A stretch of 64,000 bases of DNA from Siderastrea siderea. Its lineage: Eukaryota > Cnidaria > Anthozoa > Scleractinia > Rhizangiidae. The notes under the pieces were generated by a model. It was not told the origin of the DNA. It saw only the letters and a program-made list of their open reading frames with translations, and searched no databases. Shown one piece after another: positions 39,352-51,467 of this stretch. The translations under genes and the position numbers were made by a program. How positions within the stretch are numbered: the stretch's first letter is position 1; every line of letters starts with the position of its first letter. The stretch is from assembly GCA_964030785.1 (NCBI GenBank), contig OZ034978.1, positions 17,345,953-17,409,952 of the forward strand. The letters run 5' to 3'.

Positions 39352-42300
39352 CTACGCTTTTGGTGGTATTGCTTCAGCTGCAGGATATTGCACTTGACCT
39401 GAAGCCGCGGAGTACTGGGGTGGAGGATGCTGACCGACTGGAGCTGTGGGGTATTGGGCGTACTGTTGAGGAGGATATTGACCAGTGGGGGTACTGTTGG
39501 GAGGTGGTGTAAAGTACTGCGGGTTGGGTTCCAGCGGGCTGCTGAACCACTATCATTCCGGGTTGCTTGGAGAAAAAAAAGGAAAAAATACAAGTTAATT
39601 CATTTTAATGAACTAGGGAGGTGCTATTTTCGACAATTCCAAATTTAACAAAACCGTTACATTTACCATCTGGTATTTCTCTTGTAGAATGTTATAAAAT
39701 CTTCCCGATCAGAGCAAACATGGTGATTTTTCTAACAATCTGGAGCAAAATGATCACCAGTCTTGACAAGTTTAGCGTGTTTTCCCGCGCTTGGCAACGG
39801 TCGCATGCTTTGAATTCTCATTGCTTCATTGCGTTTTTAGCGTTTGTTGAGCGTGATTCGTCAGATGTGATTCCTACTGTAGTTATTATTACTTGAGAGA
39901 CGTTAGAAAACGACCGTTGTATTGATATTTAATGCGCACCCGAACTTGCACAATCGATTTTCGATTTGCAACACTTTTCCTCACTTTTTCAAGTTTTACT
40001 CCCTTAATGAAGGACCTCTATCCTGACCTAATGGAGCTAGTTAATGGAGCGTCTTAAACGTCGGCATACGTTAGGGCATTAGTCTCTGCGGCCAGTCTAG
40101 GGAACCAAGTCCCTTCGTGTAAACTACCCATTTTGGTAGAAAAAAGTGTTATCACGCGAATTCAAACTGGTCTGAATTCATGCGAATAGTTGCGGGGAGT
40201 TGTCCCTTCAAGTTGTGCTTGCCCCATCGTAGTGTACTGTTCGTACGTCTTGTCCTTGCGACCAATTAAATAAAATCAACCCAATTGGACTGTCCCCGGA
40301 GTCACTCTCCTAGTGTTAGCACTACAGGAGACGAGTCCCTGCACCTATACCCAGTGATAATTCCCCCTGTATGCCAATGTGTCCCTGCAACCACTCTCCT
40401 CGTTTAATTTGGCCAGTCACAACACATGCTAACGACAAGACGAGCTAATAAGAGGTCGAGGCAGATACGATTGGTTTTTACTTTTGATCGGCTGAGATGG
40501 TGCCGGTTTTTGCCGAAACGAAGGCGAACACAAACTACTTTCAAAGTGAAAACTACGCCATCGATGTCCACTGGTATTTATTTACGAAAAATCCAAATGA
40601 ATCTTGTACAAAACAAGATCTTCACGTGCTTACCTGATTTTTAGCGCAGCAAGTTGCCATACATCCAATCACTGAACCAACAAGAGCAATAATCGTGCCA
40701 ATGGCAGAAAATATCGTTATGGCCAGGAACAGACCGTCGATCAAGCTAATAAGGTCGCACGTCTCCACTGCCAAAAAAGGAAAACTAGAAACTATGTGTA
40801 AAGCAAAAGAGAGGGTAACCTCTCCTGATAGAAATTCACTTAATTTACAGTCCCGGTTTCAACTCACGAAAGATAATTAGACGCTTTTTTTAGGAGTTAG
40901 CTCGGGGAGAGCGGTAAAAATGGCTTCATGAAGAAACAGGATCTGTTAGAAAAAGCTAACCACTATGACTTCTTCAACCTTTTGCCGGCTATCATTGGGG
41001 AGATTAAGAGCTACTCCGACGAAATTCAAGACGAAGACGTACTGGAAGTGAGGTGCAAGTCTGCGCGCAAGTGCAACCGCAGCGGTTTCTGTAGTCGGTT
41101 TTACGTCGTCGTCTATCTGAACTTGTTTTTGTTGTTATTTGTTTGTTTGTTTGTTTGTCAGGTTTTTTTGTTCGTTTGCTGTTGTTGTTGTTGTTGCCAA
41201 ATCAAACAAGGTATAGTGAAACTTCGATTTAACGAACCTCTGTAACGAAGTCCTCGGTATAACGAACGATATTTTTCAGCCTTGTAATAGTGTAATGTAT
41301 GGAAAAGAACCTCGATATAACGAACCAATTTCCCCAGTCCCTTGACATTTCGTTAAGTCGAGGTTCCACTGTAAAAATTCCCTGTGGTCACCAGACGACG
41401 TCAATATTCATCACTGTCGTCCTGGCTCAGTTAAAACTCCAAGTACAGCGGAATCTCGATTTAACGAACCTCTATATAACGAAGTCCTTGGCTTAAAGAA
41501 CGATGTTTTTCAGCCCAGTAATAGTGAAATGTATGGAAAAGAACCCCGACATAACGAACTCTCGATATAACGGACCAATTTTCCCAGTCCCCTGGCACTT
41601 CGTTAAATCGAGGTTCCGCTGTAACACGCATTTTTTGGTCAGTTAAACGATCACGACGAAGTATATCACAATTACACATGTAAAAAAAGGCTTTAAAAAT
41701 CCACGGGACGTTCAACGCCCGAAAAGTAATTTTCAGAAGTTCCCTAGTTAACGACAACGCCAAGTCAACAAATCCAAAGCCACTTACGTTCAATGGGAAT
41801 AGCTTCGCCTTCAGGGTTTATACAGTGGCACACTCCATAATTCGTATTACAGTTTGAAGAGACGAACAGACTCCAAAAGATGTAAGCCAGAGCAGAAATG
41901 GCGGCTTGAACGATGACAACAATCACAAGAATAATACAAGTGACCAGGAAAAATATCATCTAAGGGAAGTTCAGAAAACATGTCATTCATGGTTAAAACG
42001 TAATTATCATTAGCAGCGAAAGCATAACCCTACGGCTAGGGATGGTGCTAGGATTCTGGGAAATGCAAAAGCAGGTCGGAAATTAGAGACAAAAAATTCC
42101 CGCCCTCACGGTATAGCACGTGGTTAAACAAGTCTAGCGATACAGTAAAAAATGACTTTCTTAAATTACTGGCGGGATTCCCCTGAAATAACGAGGAAAA
42201 TCTGATTTTAAAGACTTTATCGACGTTCATTCAGACACACTGGTTTGCTTAGACACAGCGTAAAAGGTGCATGGTGAATGCTTTTCATTGTGCTTTTCAT

Positions 42301-45300
42301 AGCCCTACCAGTGTCATGCAAACCTTTGTAATAAAATAAAGTTGTACAGAACAGCTAAAAGCTCATCTGACAACTAATAAAACGCATAACGTTGCATGAG
42401 CACAAACATAAGAATGGAAACGGTTCCATTATTTCGCTCTCAACAAGAAACGGAAGCAAAAGCATTATCACTGTCAAGGGTACCGTAGCGACGTAATTAT
42501 AGTTTTAACTCATGTACATGGGAAAGACTGCAATGTGCAAGTTTTAACACAGCTGCTGTTTTATTTGCTTACCAGGGTCTTGTTTCTGTTTCGCCATATT
42601 ATGACTCCCAAAATGGCTGCAAAGATCAGCTGCAACAAATTGTATACGTAGTATAAATCGCAAGTAGTAAAATCTGTTTTGACAATGGAGTTACTGTAAC
42701 AATTCTATTTATTACCCTAGACATCGCTTTTTTTTTTCATTTTGGAAGCTGAACTGAGATAGGTCGCTAACTTCTTTTCGACACAAACATCTTGAAGTGT
42801 CAAAACACTGTAAGAACGGTAACAATTCATGCCCAAATTAGCCATTTTTGTCCACAGGATCAATGCCACTATTCTTTTTGGGCACTTAACGGAAAAGGGA
42901 CACTTTCTAGGCTGACGTGCGTTTTATTGTAGGGCCGCATTCTACAAGGGGGCGCCTACGAACAAACGCCTCATTAGAAGGGCGGCGCTTATTAGGAAGG
43001 TGGCACTTCATACAAAGATGGCGCTAAAGCGAACCATTACGGTTCTCGCTTGCGAGTTTGCTCTTCTTGTCCAGACGCTCACATTTGAAAGGTATATCGC
43101 TGGCACTAGTTCAGCAACCCTTTCTATTCGCACAGATAAACTCTTGACATTCCTTTCGCAAAAACACTTATGTCAAGGCACTTTCGCACTGATAAATCCT
43201 TTACTTTCGCCATACAAATCCTTTAATATACTTTTTCACAGATAAACCTTTACTTTTGCTCAGATAAAAACTGGCTGCTTTCACCACATAAGTTCTTTAC
43301 TTTCGCAGATACACCCCCTTTACATTCGCACTGATAAATCCTTTACTTTCGCCATACAAATCCTTTAATATACTTTTTCACAGATAAACCTTTACTTTTG
43401 CTCAGATGAACTCGCTGCTTTCACCACATAAGTTCTTTACTTTCGCAGGTACAAACCCTTTACATTCGCACAGATAAATCATTTGCTTTTGCACATATAA
43501 ACCCTTCACTTTCGCACAAATAAACCCTTTGCGTTTGCGCAGATAAACCGTTGACTTTCGTACAGGTAAACCCTTGTTCTTTCATAAAGATAAACCCTAT
43601 ACTGTCGAACTGATAAACCCTTTACAGATAAACCTTCTACTTTCGCACAAATTAACTCTTTACGTTCGTAAATATAAACGGCCCTTTGCTTTTGCGCAGA
43701 TAGACCCCTTACTTTTGACAGAAAACGTTCGAACAGATACACCCTTTACTGCAGTCAGTACATATATACCCTTTTTTCTCTCATAGATAAGCCGCTTTGC
43801 TTTCGTACAGATAAACTCTTTGCTTTTGCACATATAAACCCTTTGCTTTCGCAGAGCTAAACCCTTAAATTTAGAATAATGAATACTCGCTGTAGTACAA
43901 TTCATACAAGGTTGGCTTCTTGATCCCTACGACTTAGACTTCCGGGACAATACAAATGAGGGGGGTGAATAGGTTTGCGGATCGGCGGATTTGGCCTCTT
44001 TTTGCGTGCGGTTTGCGGATTTTAGCGATAAATTAAGCGGATTCGCGGATTTGAAAAATACCGTTGGTCGCGGATTAGCTAAAAATTTTGGCCTGGATTC
44101 CGGACTCTTTATGTCTAGAAGTCCGGATTATGGATCGGATCATTAATTTTCGGTCGGCCTTGGTCAATATTTTGGTGTTTTGTCGACTAATTTTTTCAGT
44201 TTCAATTTTTTTCTCGGCATAAATTTTTCTGTAATCACATCCGCTGGACCAGATTGATCAGGGACTCGATAAACTGAATGCAACTTACATTTTTGCCCCC
44301 TCATATTTAATGCTAGGATTAACTACAACTCAAACTATTAACAAATGAAACTACATCTAAACCGGAAAACAAATACAGTTTGCAATGGAGATAATCGTCC
44401 TTCGTTTTTGGCAAGTACAAAGATCAGAAAGCCCATGACTAGATTGTAGTGGCCATTTTATCGAGAACAAAATGTAATTGTGATAAAAAAGTTGAAGATC
44501 ATGGACTCAAGGGGTCCAAGATTATACCGTGGAAAATACTTGCCGGTAAGCAAAGTAATTCTTAAAGAAAAGTTGAGTACTGCCTACTTTAAAACATGCT
44601 GTAAACTAGAAGATTTGCCAAAGTGATGTAACTAAAGCTATATTAAAAAATCTTTACACGCCATACAGATACTTACATTCCAAGTTATCGAAAATCATTA
44701 CACTGTCGATTTGGTTTTATTTTATATGCTCGCAGATTATTTGATAATGCAAAGCTGAATTGTGCGGAGAAACACACCAATGTCCAACTTTTTTTATGCT
44801 AGTATTTGCGAAGCTGTGGCGAAAGCTTATGAATACCCAAGTTCCGAAGTACTTTCGATTGCAGAACAACTTGTGAAAGTATTTAGTAATTCATTTTGTA
44901 ATGCTATAAATAAATGCTACTCTCTAAAACACTGGCAAAAAAAGAAAACTTCGGCCAAAATTTAAATACTAGCAGCCTGTCCATCAATGAAATCCGATAA
45001 TCGATAAAATCGATCGTAATCGATATTAATCAATAGCAATTAATCGATTGATATCGGAAATCGATGAAAATCAAAGTTCGTAAACGTTGTGAGTATCGAT
45101 TTTCATTGATTTTTATCAATTTTCATCAGTTATATTGATTGTCATCAGTCGTCGTCATAATAACGATTTCAGATACTTTTGCGCTGCACTCAAGTACTTG
45201 TACCTAAATTCTTCCCTTCGTAAAAAGGGAACCATAGTTTAATTCCTGCTTTCCCTCGAAAACTTTTTAAAAAATAAGAGGAACTTGATTGAAAGCGTGT

Positions 45301-48300
45301 CATGAAAACCATTTCTTGTCGAAAAGTCTCGTTAGTTGAAAGCCGTGATACGGCAGATACGGGACAATGTTCTCTCAATAACCCTCTCTAATCTCTATGA
45401 ACAGACGCGGTTTCGTTGAACGACGTTTCTCAAAGTACCGATTACTACATAAAATAAACATAGGCCCGCAATGCGTGCAGAACCGACAAAGTGTTGGTTC
45501 GTCTCGAAAAGAAAGCAAGCGAGCCGTGCGTGACTGCAGCTTCAATAACATTCAAGCATCTGTAACAGCAAGTTGCAGTAAAAGTGTGTAACTGTAACTA
45601 ATGCTTAAATTTGACCAACTGAAAAGGCGACCAATACCCTGGAAAGGAGGTCAACTGAATTATTCACCCTCTCCTCACCAAACAGAGCTCCACAGACTAT
45701 ACATTCTTCACTCGAGATCATTTTTTCGCTGTCTTTTGGTCGGTCTTCCTCAAAACCCGGAACAAAAATTCTCAAAACAGACGCATTTCAAAAAATGGGC
45801 GACAAATTTCCCAATATAAAAGTAACCACATCTTCATGATTGATCAGTATGGGCACCGTAACAGCCCAAAAGAATTGAACTTTTCCCCATACCTGGGAAC
45901 CACACTTTGCGCACAGTTTCCTTTAATCATGTCAAGGGCTCCTTAAGCCAAATTGTGAATGCAAATACGAAATAAATCATTGCTATGCTCTATCGTACAG
46001 GTTACAAGAAAGCGCATTATAGGCATTTACCAGTCGTTTTGACCCACTCCACCCTCGACAAATGTTTTTACTTGGTTCAACGTGCTAACTAGCGTAACGA
46101 AAATTGTCACAGTATTTTGCCCTTTGCGTTACCGAATGACGTTATGTTTAAAATCTGATGACTCAGCTCATCTGTCTTATCGCTTTGAATATTTAATTTT
46201 GTTGAATTAAACTAAAAAATTAAATGTTGATATACATTTGTCCTCAACTGAACATGCTTTTACCAAGAGTTGTGAGGAATGTATTTATATACTGTTGTGA
46301 ATAGGGCACTATAAAAACATGATTATCGATAAAGACAAACACATCGTCAGAATCTCAATGTGCTAACCGGCGTGACAGTATTTTGTCTTTTGCGTTACCG
46401 AATGACGTAATGTTTAAAATCGGATGACTCGGCTCATCTGTCCACAACTGAACATGCCGTTATCAAGAGTTGTAAGCGAAGCATTTATATACTATTGTGA
46501 ATATGGCACTATACAAACATGATTATCGATCTGGAGAAATCAGTAACAAGCGAAGTCGTCGCTTTATCTCAAACACGTTAAAGTATGTCTTATGACGTAA
46601 TCGTTAAATCTGGTTTCCTCTTCCGCAGTCAGCAAGTCAGTGTCTCGAACTCTAAAATCGAACAAATCGGTTCAAAATCAAAAGTAAAGCAGAAAAATTA
46701 AAAAGACTAACTGGTATATCCTTCTGTGCCGCTTATAGTATACTATCCAAGAAGATCCAGCCTCGTGTAGTAATTCATTTCCCACCTGCCAATAACCTTT
46801 CTTAACGTTGGCAGCTAGATACTTTCCAAGTAATAAACATAACCACAACAACATACACCAGAATTTTCCTTTCATAACCTTTACTGAGAACGATTGTATC
46901 CTTACGATGTCTCAGCAACACTTTGGTCCCACCAGCATCAACAGTGCCACTGGACTTCACCTCCCGTTATTATCAGTCCTCCCTGCTTTCTTTCACTGGT
47001 ATTGCACAGACATTTCAGTCCGGTGAAAACCAACACTGCTGGGCGGAAGTGTCCTTCTATACCTACAATACTTTTTATGTGGACCCTTGTCCTATCGTGC
47101 GTGCGTGTGTGTACTAATCGATGGGCTTAACTGCAGAATACGTCATCCCATCCCGTGGGGCATAGCGAAATACACACCTTGTGAACCTTACACGACGTAT
47201 TTTGACCGACCAAACCAGTCGACCCTCTTGTCACGACTGCTCTAACTCGACTTCGTCGGTTAAAAAGAGATCCTCCGTGCACAGACTAAATTATAGCGCA
47301 GGGAAAAATTCGCCTCTTCGCAGGTTCGACATCAAATGGTATCCAACCCTCTAAAAATCAAAACACGACCAAACAGTTTCACCACTCGGAATGCCTTTAC
47401 TCTGTCGCCAATTTTTTTCGCGAGGATAAAAGATTCTCCCGTCCTTACTGTAAATGGGCGCTCGTGGTCGGCCCTTCACGGGGTTGAATTTCAACGCATC
47501 CGCTTACAGGACGTTATAAATTACTTATTTATTAAAACCGATAATAATCAATAAAATCGATAAAAATCGATACAATCAGGAGGAGGAGAAGTGTGAGTAT
47601 TTTGTTTACGATATTTTCGCTGTTGTACGCATGCCTTTGAGGTGCAATGTTTAAGAGTGCTTCACCGCGCGGTTTATCGCAGTTGGTATGTAAACAGCCA
47701 TGAGCCAATACACGGAAATTTGGAACTCGAGGCAGTGATCGCCGCTAAAGATTTTCTAGATTTACACTGGTGAAAGCAGTCTTCGAGGCGCTACAACCAC
47801 CGACACCAGCAAGTGGGGAACCCGCAGGAAACTTCAAGAGGCCAAATTAAGTCAAGTTCAAGTACAACACTCGTAGTCTGGCAAACACGGAGAAACAAGT
47901 CTGTCCTTCTGTTTCAATTAAGGTCTGAACAGTTCGTATTTCATGTAAAATAATAGTGTTTCTTTCGATTTGCTTTTTGCTATGCTATTATACCGTAAGA
48001 TTGCATTTTTTGTTAAAACGCAAAAAATAATGAGTGTTTCTAGCCGTTGAAGCTGTTGATTTTATCGATTTAGTTATAAATATTCACAGAGAATTTGTGC
48101 ATTCATTAGTAGTTTCTACTTAGTCATTAGTATGCTCTATATAGAGCATACTAATGAGGCTTCCAAACAAAGGAAAACAATGCCTCATTAGTATGCTCTA
48201 TATAGAACCACTAATGAATGCAGAAATTCTCTGTAATTTTACCCCGCAATGGAATATAGAGCATCGAAATGCTGGACACTGATTGGCTGAGTGGGTGTGA

Positions 48301-49124
48301 CCATGTTCTAAGGTAAGCTAGCATTTTGTACAAGTAAAATAAAAGTCGTGGTAAACTTTCTCTTGGTAAAATATTTTTCGCTGATATCTAAATATTTACA
48401 CTAGAACGCCATTAAAAGGAATATTGCGAAATTTATGTATGACTATATCCGTTCACCAAATTCTCCGATTTAATCTCGGATAAAATGAACCATGAAGTAG
48501 ATGAAAACTCAACGATGCCGATTCGGCTGCAATTTCTTACTTAAAGTTTCGTCTTCTACTTATATTTCAGACATCTCAAGGCCAGTTGTCCTATTTGTGA
48601 CGGCTTCATTTACCAACAAACCTGAAGGCAGTTAACTCAGTGGCATTAGAAAATACGTAGAAGTAACTGGGTTAACAGGTCTTTGAGGCAGTATTTTAGC
48701 GATATTCTTTCAGTATGTTTCCCTATCATGAGCTACGAAACAAATCTCTTGCGATTATTTTGTCATTTTAAGAGAGATGACCAAATTTTACTTGGTTTTA
48801 ACAGGCAATATTTTGTTTCAGACTCTTGTTAGCGTCGGGAACACCAATGTAAATCTAGACATTCTTGTTGCCGCTCAAGCCCTTAACCTAAACGCCTCTT
48901 GAGGGCAGCCAATATCCATGCACTATTCAGAGCCGTGATTTTTAAGAAAACAAATTAAGTTTTATTAAACTCACGCCAAATCCAGACCACAGTCCGTGTC
49001 CTCCATAGCCATTATGTCCAAGCCAAATAAATCCGCATATAGCATTGCCGAGGCCACATAACCCGGCTGCTATTCCAACAATGCCAGTAGTTTTCGCCAA
49101 GCCCGCTTCCACTAAATTCGACAT
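39352..49124 (-). CDS. Four-transmembrane protein, MS4A (CD20-like) type, uncharacterised
   Basis: Five coding exons in transcript order: 48975-49124, 42573-42629, 41788-41959, 40634-40767 and one starting at 39565. The first four join cleanly. Four hydrophobic segments are visible: about residues 12-34 (IVGIAAGLCGLGNAICGFIW), 51-63 (LIFAAILGVIIW), 70-98 (IFFLVTCIILVIVVIV) and 132-164 (LFLAITIFSAIGTIIALVGS). A Cys-rich loop (NCNTNYGVCHC) follows the third, and CCAKNQ ends the fourth. Topology and length resemble the MS4A/CD20 group, but no diagnostic motif is certain. The tail is ambiguous: the phase-0 join gives QPGMIVVQQPAGTQP and a stop at 39374, while the frame one base over gives a typical Pro-Gln-Tyr tail (TGQYPPQQYAQYP) ending IPPKA at 39352. 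Intron 1 spans 6.3 kb of repeats. Confidence 0.75.
41212..41373. mobile_element. MITE of the 'TACAGTGGAACCTCGATTTAACGAA' type, copy 1
   Basis: TATAGTGAAACTTCGATTTA at 41212 is mirrored by TCGTTAAGTCGAGGTTCCAC ending at 41373. ATAACGAAC and TTCGTTA words recur within. It lies in intron 3 of the four-TM gene. Confidence 0.8.
41444..41623. mobile_element. Same MITE family, copy 2
   Basis: TACAGCGGAATCTCGATTTA at 41444 is mirrored by AAATCGAGGTTCCGCTGTA ending at 41623. The interior, including TTTTTCAGCC and ATGTATGGAAAAGAACC, aligns closely with the copy 70 bp upstream. Confidence 0.8.
43120..43870. repeat. Degenerate minisatellite of 23-24-bp units with a higher-order repeat
   Basis: About 30 imperfect copies of a unit like TTTCGCACAGATAAACCCTT run in tandem. 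A block of about 140 bp at roughly 43185-43320, with ATACAAATCCTTTAATATAC and TTTCACCACATAAGTTC, is repeated at about 43323-43460, so a multimer was itself duplicated. Short frames on either strand are repeat artefacts. It lies in intron 1 of the four-TM gene. Confidence 0.85.
43955..44308. repeat. Element with ATGAGGGGGG/CCCCCTCAT ends and GCGGATT-rich body
   Basis: ATGAGGGGGG near 43955 is mirrored by GCCCCCTCAT near 44300. The body repeats GCGGATTTG and related words. It is similar in style, though not in sequence, to the element at 49350-49893. Confidence 0.5.
44985..45130. repeat. ATCGAT-rich repeat
   Basis: Overlapping AATCGAT and ATCGATTG words and their complements fill this segment; similar words return at 47530-47575, which may mark the far end of the same element. 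It is non-coding. Confidence 0.5.
46070..46530. mobile_element. Two tandem partial copies related to the TTAA-flanked element
   Basis: The blocks at about 46080-46260 and 46368-46520 share TTGCGTTACCGAATGACG, AAAATC(T/G)GATGACTC(A/G)GCTCATCTGTC and CAACTGAACATGC with each other. They share the TGATGACTCAGCTTATC-like block with the elements at 17011-17350 and 4875-6285. Each is followed by GTGAATA(T/G)GGCACTATA-like text, so a unit of about 250-290 bp is duplicated. Confidence 0.55.
48086..48234. mobile_element. MITE with nested palindrome
   Basis: The outer arms ACAGAGAATTTGTGCATTCA (48086) and TGAATGCAGAAATTCTCTGT (ending 48234) are inverted. The interior contains CATTAGTATGCTCTATATAG running into its own complement, a palindrome of about 36 bp, and then one more half of it. 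Confidence 0.75.
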
Positions 49125-49349
49125 GATGTTTTCTCGTTAAGTGCGCGCGAGGCTCCTTTTTCGCCTCTTTTCAGTCGCCTAGCACAACGCTGTTACCTCG
49201 CTCCTCGCTAAATAGGGCAAAATGCTCACCTGTCATGTCGGATACATATGCAAATGAAACACTCGGCGCACAACACGCCACTGTTCGCCAGGTGGCTCAC
49301 TGGCTGTCGGAGCAGGTTAAAATGCGATCAGTTAATCTTTGATACTAGA

Positions 49350-49893
49350 AAGAGGGGGACATTGGGTTTTTCGGTTTTGCGGTTTTGGTCACTTTTGAGA
49401 TCGGTTTTTCGGTTTTGCACTCAAAATATCCGGTTTTTCGGTTTTGGTATCCCTGCGGTTTTCGGTTTTTCCCTTTTTGGCATTCGGATTTCGGTTTTCA
49501 TAAACAAAAAAGCGGTTATTCGGTTCTTGCAAGCAATTGGCGCATTGTACGAACCTTTTTGAATTCATCACGAGTTACAAAAGTTTCACCTTCATATGAG
49601 ACGGAGACAATGGAAGAAGCGATTGCTTTGGTTGAACATTGCAAAAATTTTCTTCGGGATAATGCCCATCAAATTCGCGCTGCAAGCAGTATAACAGGGG
49701 CATTGAATGGTCCCTAAGGCCAATATTTCGCTGTTGTATCAAGGGTTGAGGGATTGAAAATCACGAATTTGCGGTTTTGATCATTATTCTCGGCGTTTTT
49801 TCGGTTTTGAGCGCTTTTTTTCCCGTTTTTCGGTTTGGGTGAAAATTTTGGCCGGTTTTTCAGTTTCTTATAGACCCCAATGCCCCCCTCTAG
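49350..49893. mobile_element. Element with GAGGGGGACATTGGG ends and 'TTTTTCGGTTTT' body
   Basis: GAGGGGGACATTGGGTTTTT at 49350 is mirrored by CCCCAATGCCCCCCTC ending near 49893. Both flanks are chains of TTTTTCGGTTTTGCGG-like units. A 35-codon frame near 49600-49717 (EEAIALVEHCKNFLRDNAHQ) could be a remnant of captured coding sequence. Confidence 0.6.
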
Positions 49894-51062
49894 AAAGTGT
49901 CTAAATCAACTCAGTGACTTGCGCGCAAATAAGCTACTATGCTAGCAGAAGTTAACATCAACATTGCCTTTCCCTATCCCAGATAGGGAAAGGCAAGTTT
50001 TTAATGGAGTGTTAACGAGTAGCACACTTCATAGTTTGAGAGAGCTTATCTCCGAAACTACAGCTTTCCGTAAACCCTGGGGTAGAATTAAATTGACCAA
50101 CTAACATAGCAGTTAACCTTGACTGGTGGAAGTAACATCTGGATAAAGGGTCATTTTCATTTTCGTTAGAAAACGCCACGATATACAAAACAAAGAATTT
50201 GAATTTTTAAACACGATGATCTCAGCATGATGTTGGAAAATAATACAACTTTTGCACAGTCGGAATGTATTTCGTTTTTAAGGTCTGAGGGAAGGTTAGA
50301 CAATGAAAAGCACTAATTTCTTTCCGGTTCTGTTTGATTCTTAAAGGGGCTCTCTCACCAATTTAAAAGCCAAGATGCATGTTTGTATTGATGGAAAATA
50401 AATGATGGCAAGGGTAAGCTTTGTTTCCATGGTCACTCGCGGCAAGTGTTCGCTCGCAATCTCCCGTGAGTGATGTACTTTTCCTTTTTTAACGCCAGGT
50501 TAAAGGGAGAACAAACCATAAGTTAACCTTGTTCAACCAAGTTTACCATTAACCTACCATTAGTTTAAAGTTTCAGTTTGATTTCAATGCGTCTTTTAGC
50601 TTTCAAAGTAATACTGATCATGAAAATACGCGACAAGCTCCTTTAAAAACATGAATTCACTCACGGTTTTCTTGATGTTTTACATAACGTTTCCTAACAA
50701 CCACTAAATCACCGCACCTACCTCCCAAAAGTAAGATCTCCAATAGATTTCCCGGACTCCATATAACGGGAAACCCTCACGTAAAACTAAACACGAAAAA
50801 CCTTTCTTTCTTAAGATTTACTGCTGCGTAGAACAGCACAGAAGTAATAGTAACATGACAATGCCAAAACAAAATTGTTAAACTTTGCATACAAAACACT
50901 ATAAAATCGCGACGAGATATTTCGATATCTTTTATCATTAAGACAGGGAGACACGATCTTCCTCAAGTCATAAGAGTTCTTGTCTAAACTGATGTGACAA
51001 GAGAAAATAACACAGAGACTGTCCGTTACTGTCAGCCATGTCAACGCTGCAAAATGTTTCTA
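49894..51062. other. Upstream flank of the four-TM gene; no supported gene
   Basis: The sequence is AT-rich with a short inverted pair at 49970-49995 (CTATCCCAGATAGGGAAAGG). I see no frame with family features and no tandem repeat. The promoter of the four-TM gene should lie just beyond 49124. Confidence 0.4.
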
Positions 51063-51345
51063 AATTATGAATATATGAAATTCATATATTTGAACTGCGG
51101 AATGAAGAAATAAATGTAAAGAAGATCTTCGCAGTTATTAACGCAACTTATGCAGTCGCGGAAAGAAAGCCTGAAAAAATCAGGCTTGCCGGGATTCGAA
51201 CCCTGACCTCTGCGATACTTATGCAGTTGCGGGCTTTCTTTTCGCAACTGCATAAGTTTCCTTAATAACTGCGAGGATCTTCTTTACATTTATTTCTTCA
51301 TTCCGCAGTTCAAATATATGAATTTCATATATTCATAATTTCATC
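51063..51345. mobile_element. Inverted pair of tRNA-derived repeat ends
   Basis: The left arm 51063-51215 and the right arm 51225-51345 are inverted copies with AATATATGAAATTCATATAT, GAACTGCGGAATGAAG and AAGATCTTCGCAGTTATTAA in common. The left arm also contains, in reverse, the 3' half of the tRNA-like sequence at 51397-51467 (CTTGCCGGGATTCGAACCCT). Confidence 0.75.
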
Positions 51346-51396
51346 TTCATCTTTCCCGGGTATATTACGAACCAATTTAATGACCAGCTCCCAGTT

Positions 51397-51467
51397 GGCT
51401 TGTTAGCTCAATTGGTTAGAGCGCTGCACCGGTATCGCAGAGGTCAGGGTTCGAATCCCGGCAAGCC
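51397..51467 (+). repeat. tRNA-derived SINE head, tRNA-Thr(GGT)-like
   Basis: GGCTTGT pairs with GCAAGCC to form a 7-bp acceptor stem. TA, then GCTC/GAGC make the D-arm; CTGCA-CCGGTAT-CGCAG the anticodon arm with GGT at 34-36; GGGTTCGAATCCC the T-arm. Position 33 is C instead of T, the anticodon stem has one mismatch, and the sequence continues into GATTTTTTCAGGC and the repeat shared with 51063-51345. Internal A- and B-boxes for RNA polymerase III are preserved. It is more likely a SINE head than a working tRNA gene. Confidence 0.65.

Noticed and set aside
43506..43905. Repetitive minus-strand frames (YERKGLSVRT-like) at 43.5-43.9 kb
   Set aside because: They are translations of the 23-24-bp minisatellite and shift frame from unit to unit.
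51397..51467. Functional tRNA-Thr gene
   Set aside because: C at position 33, a mismatch in the anticodon stem, continuation into a repeat tail and additional inverted partial copies nearby favour a SINE head.
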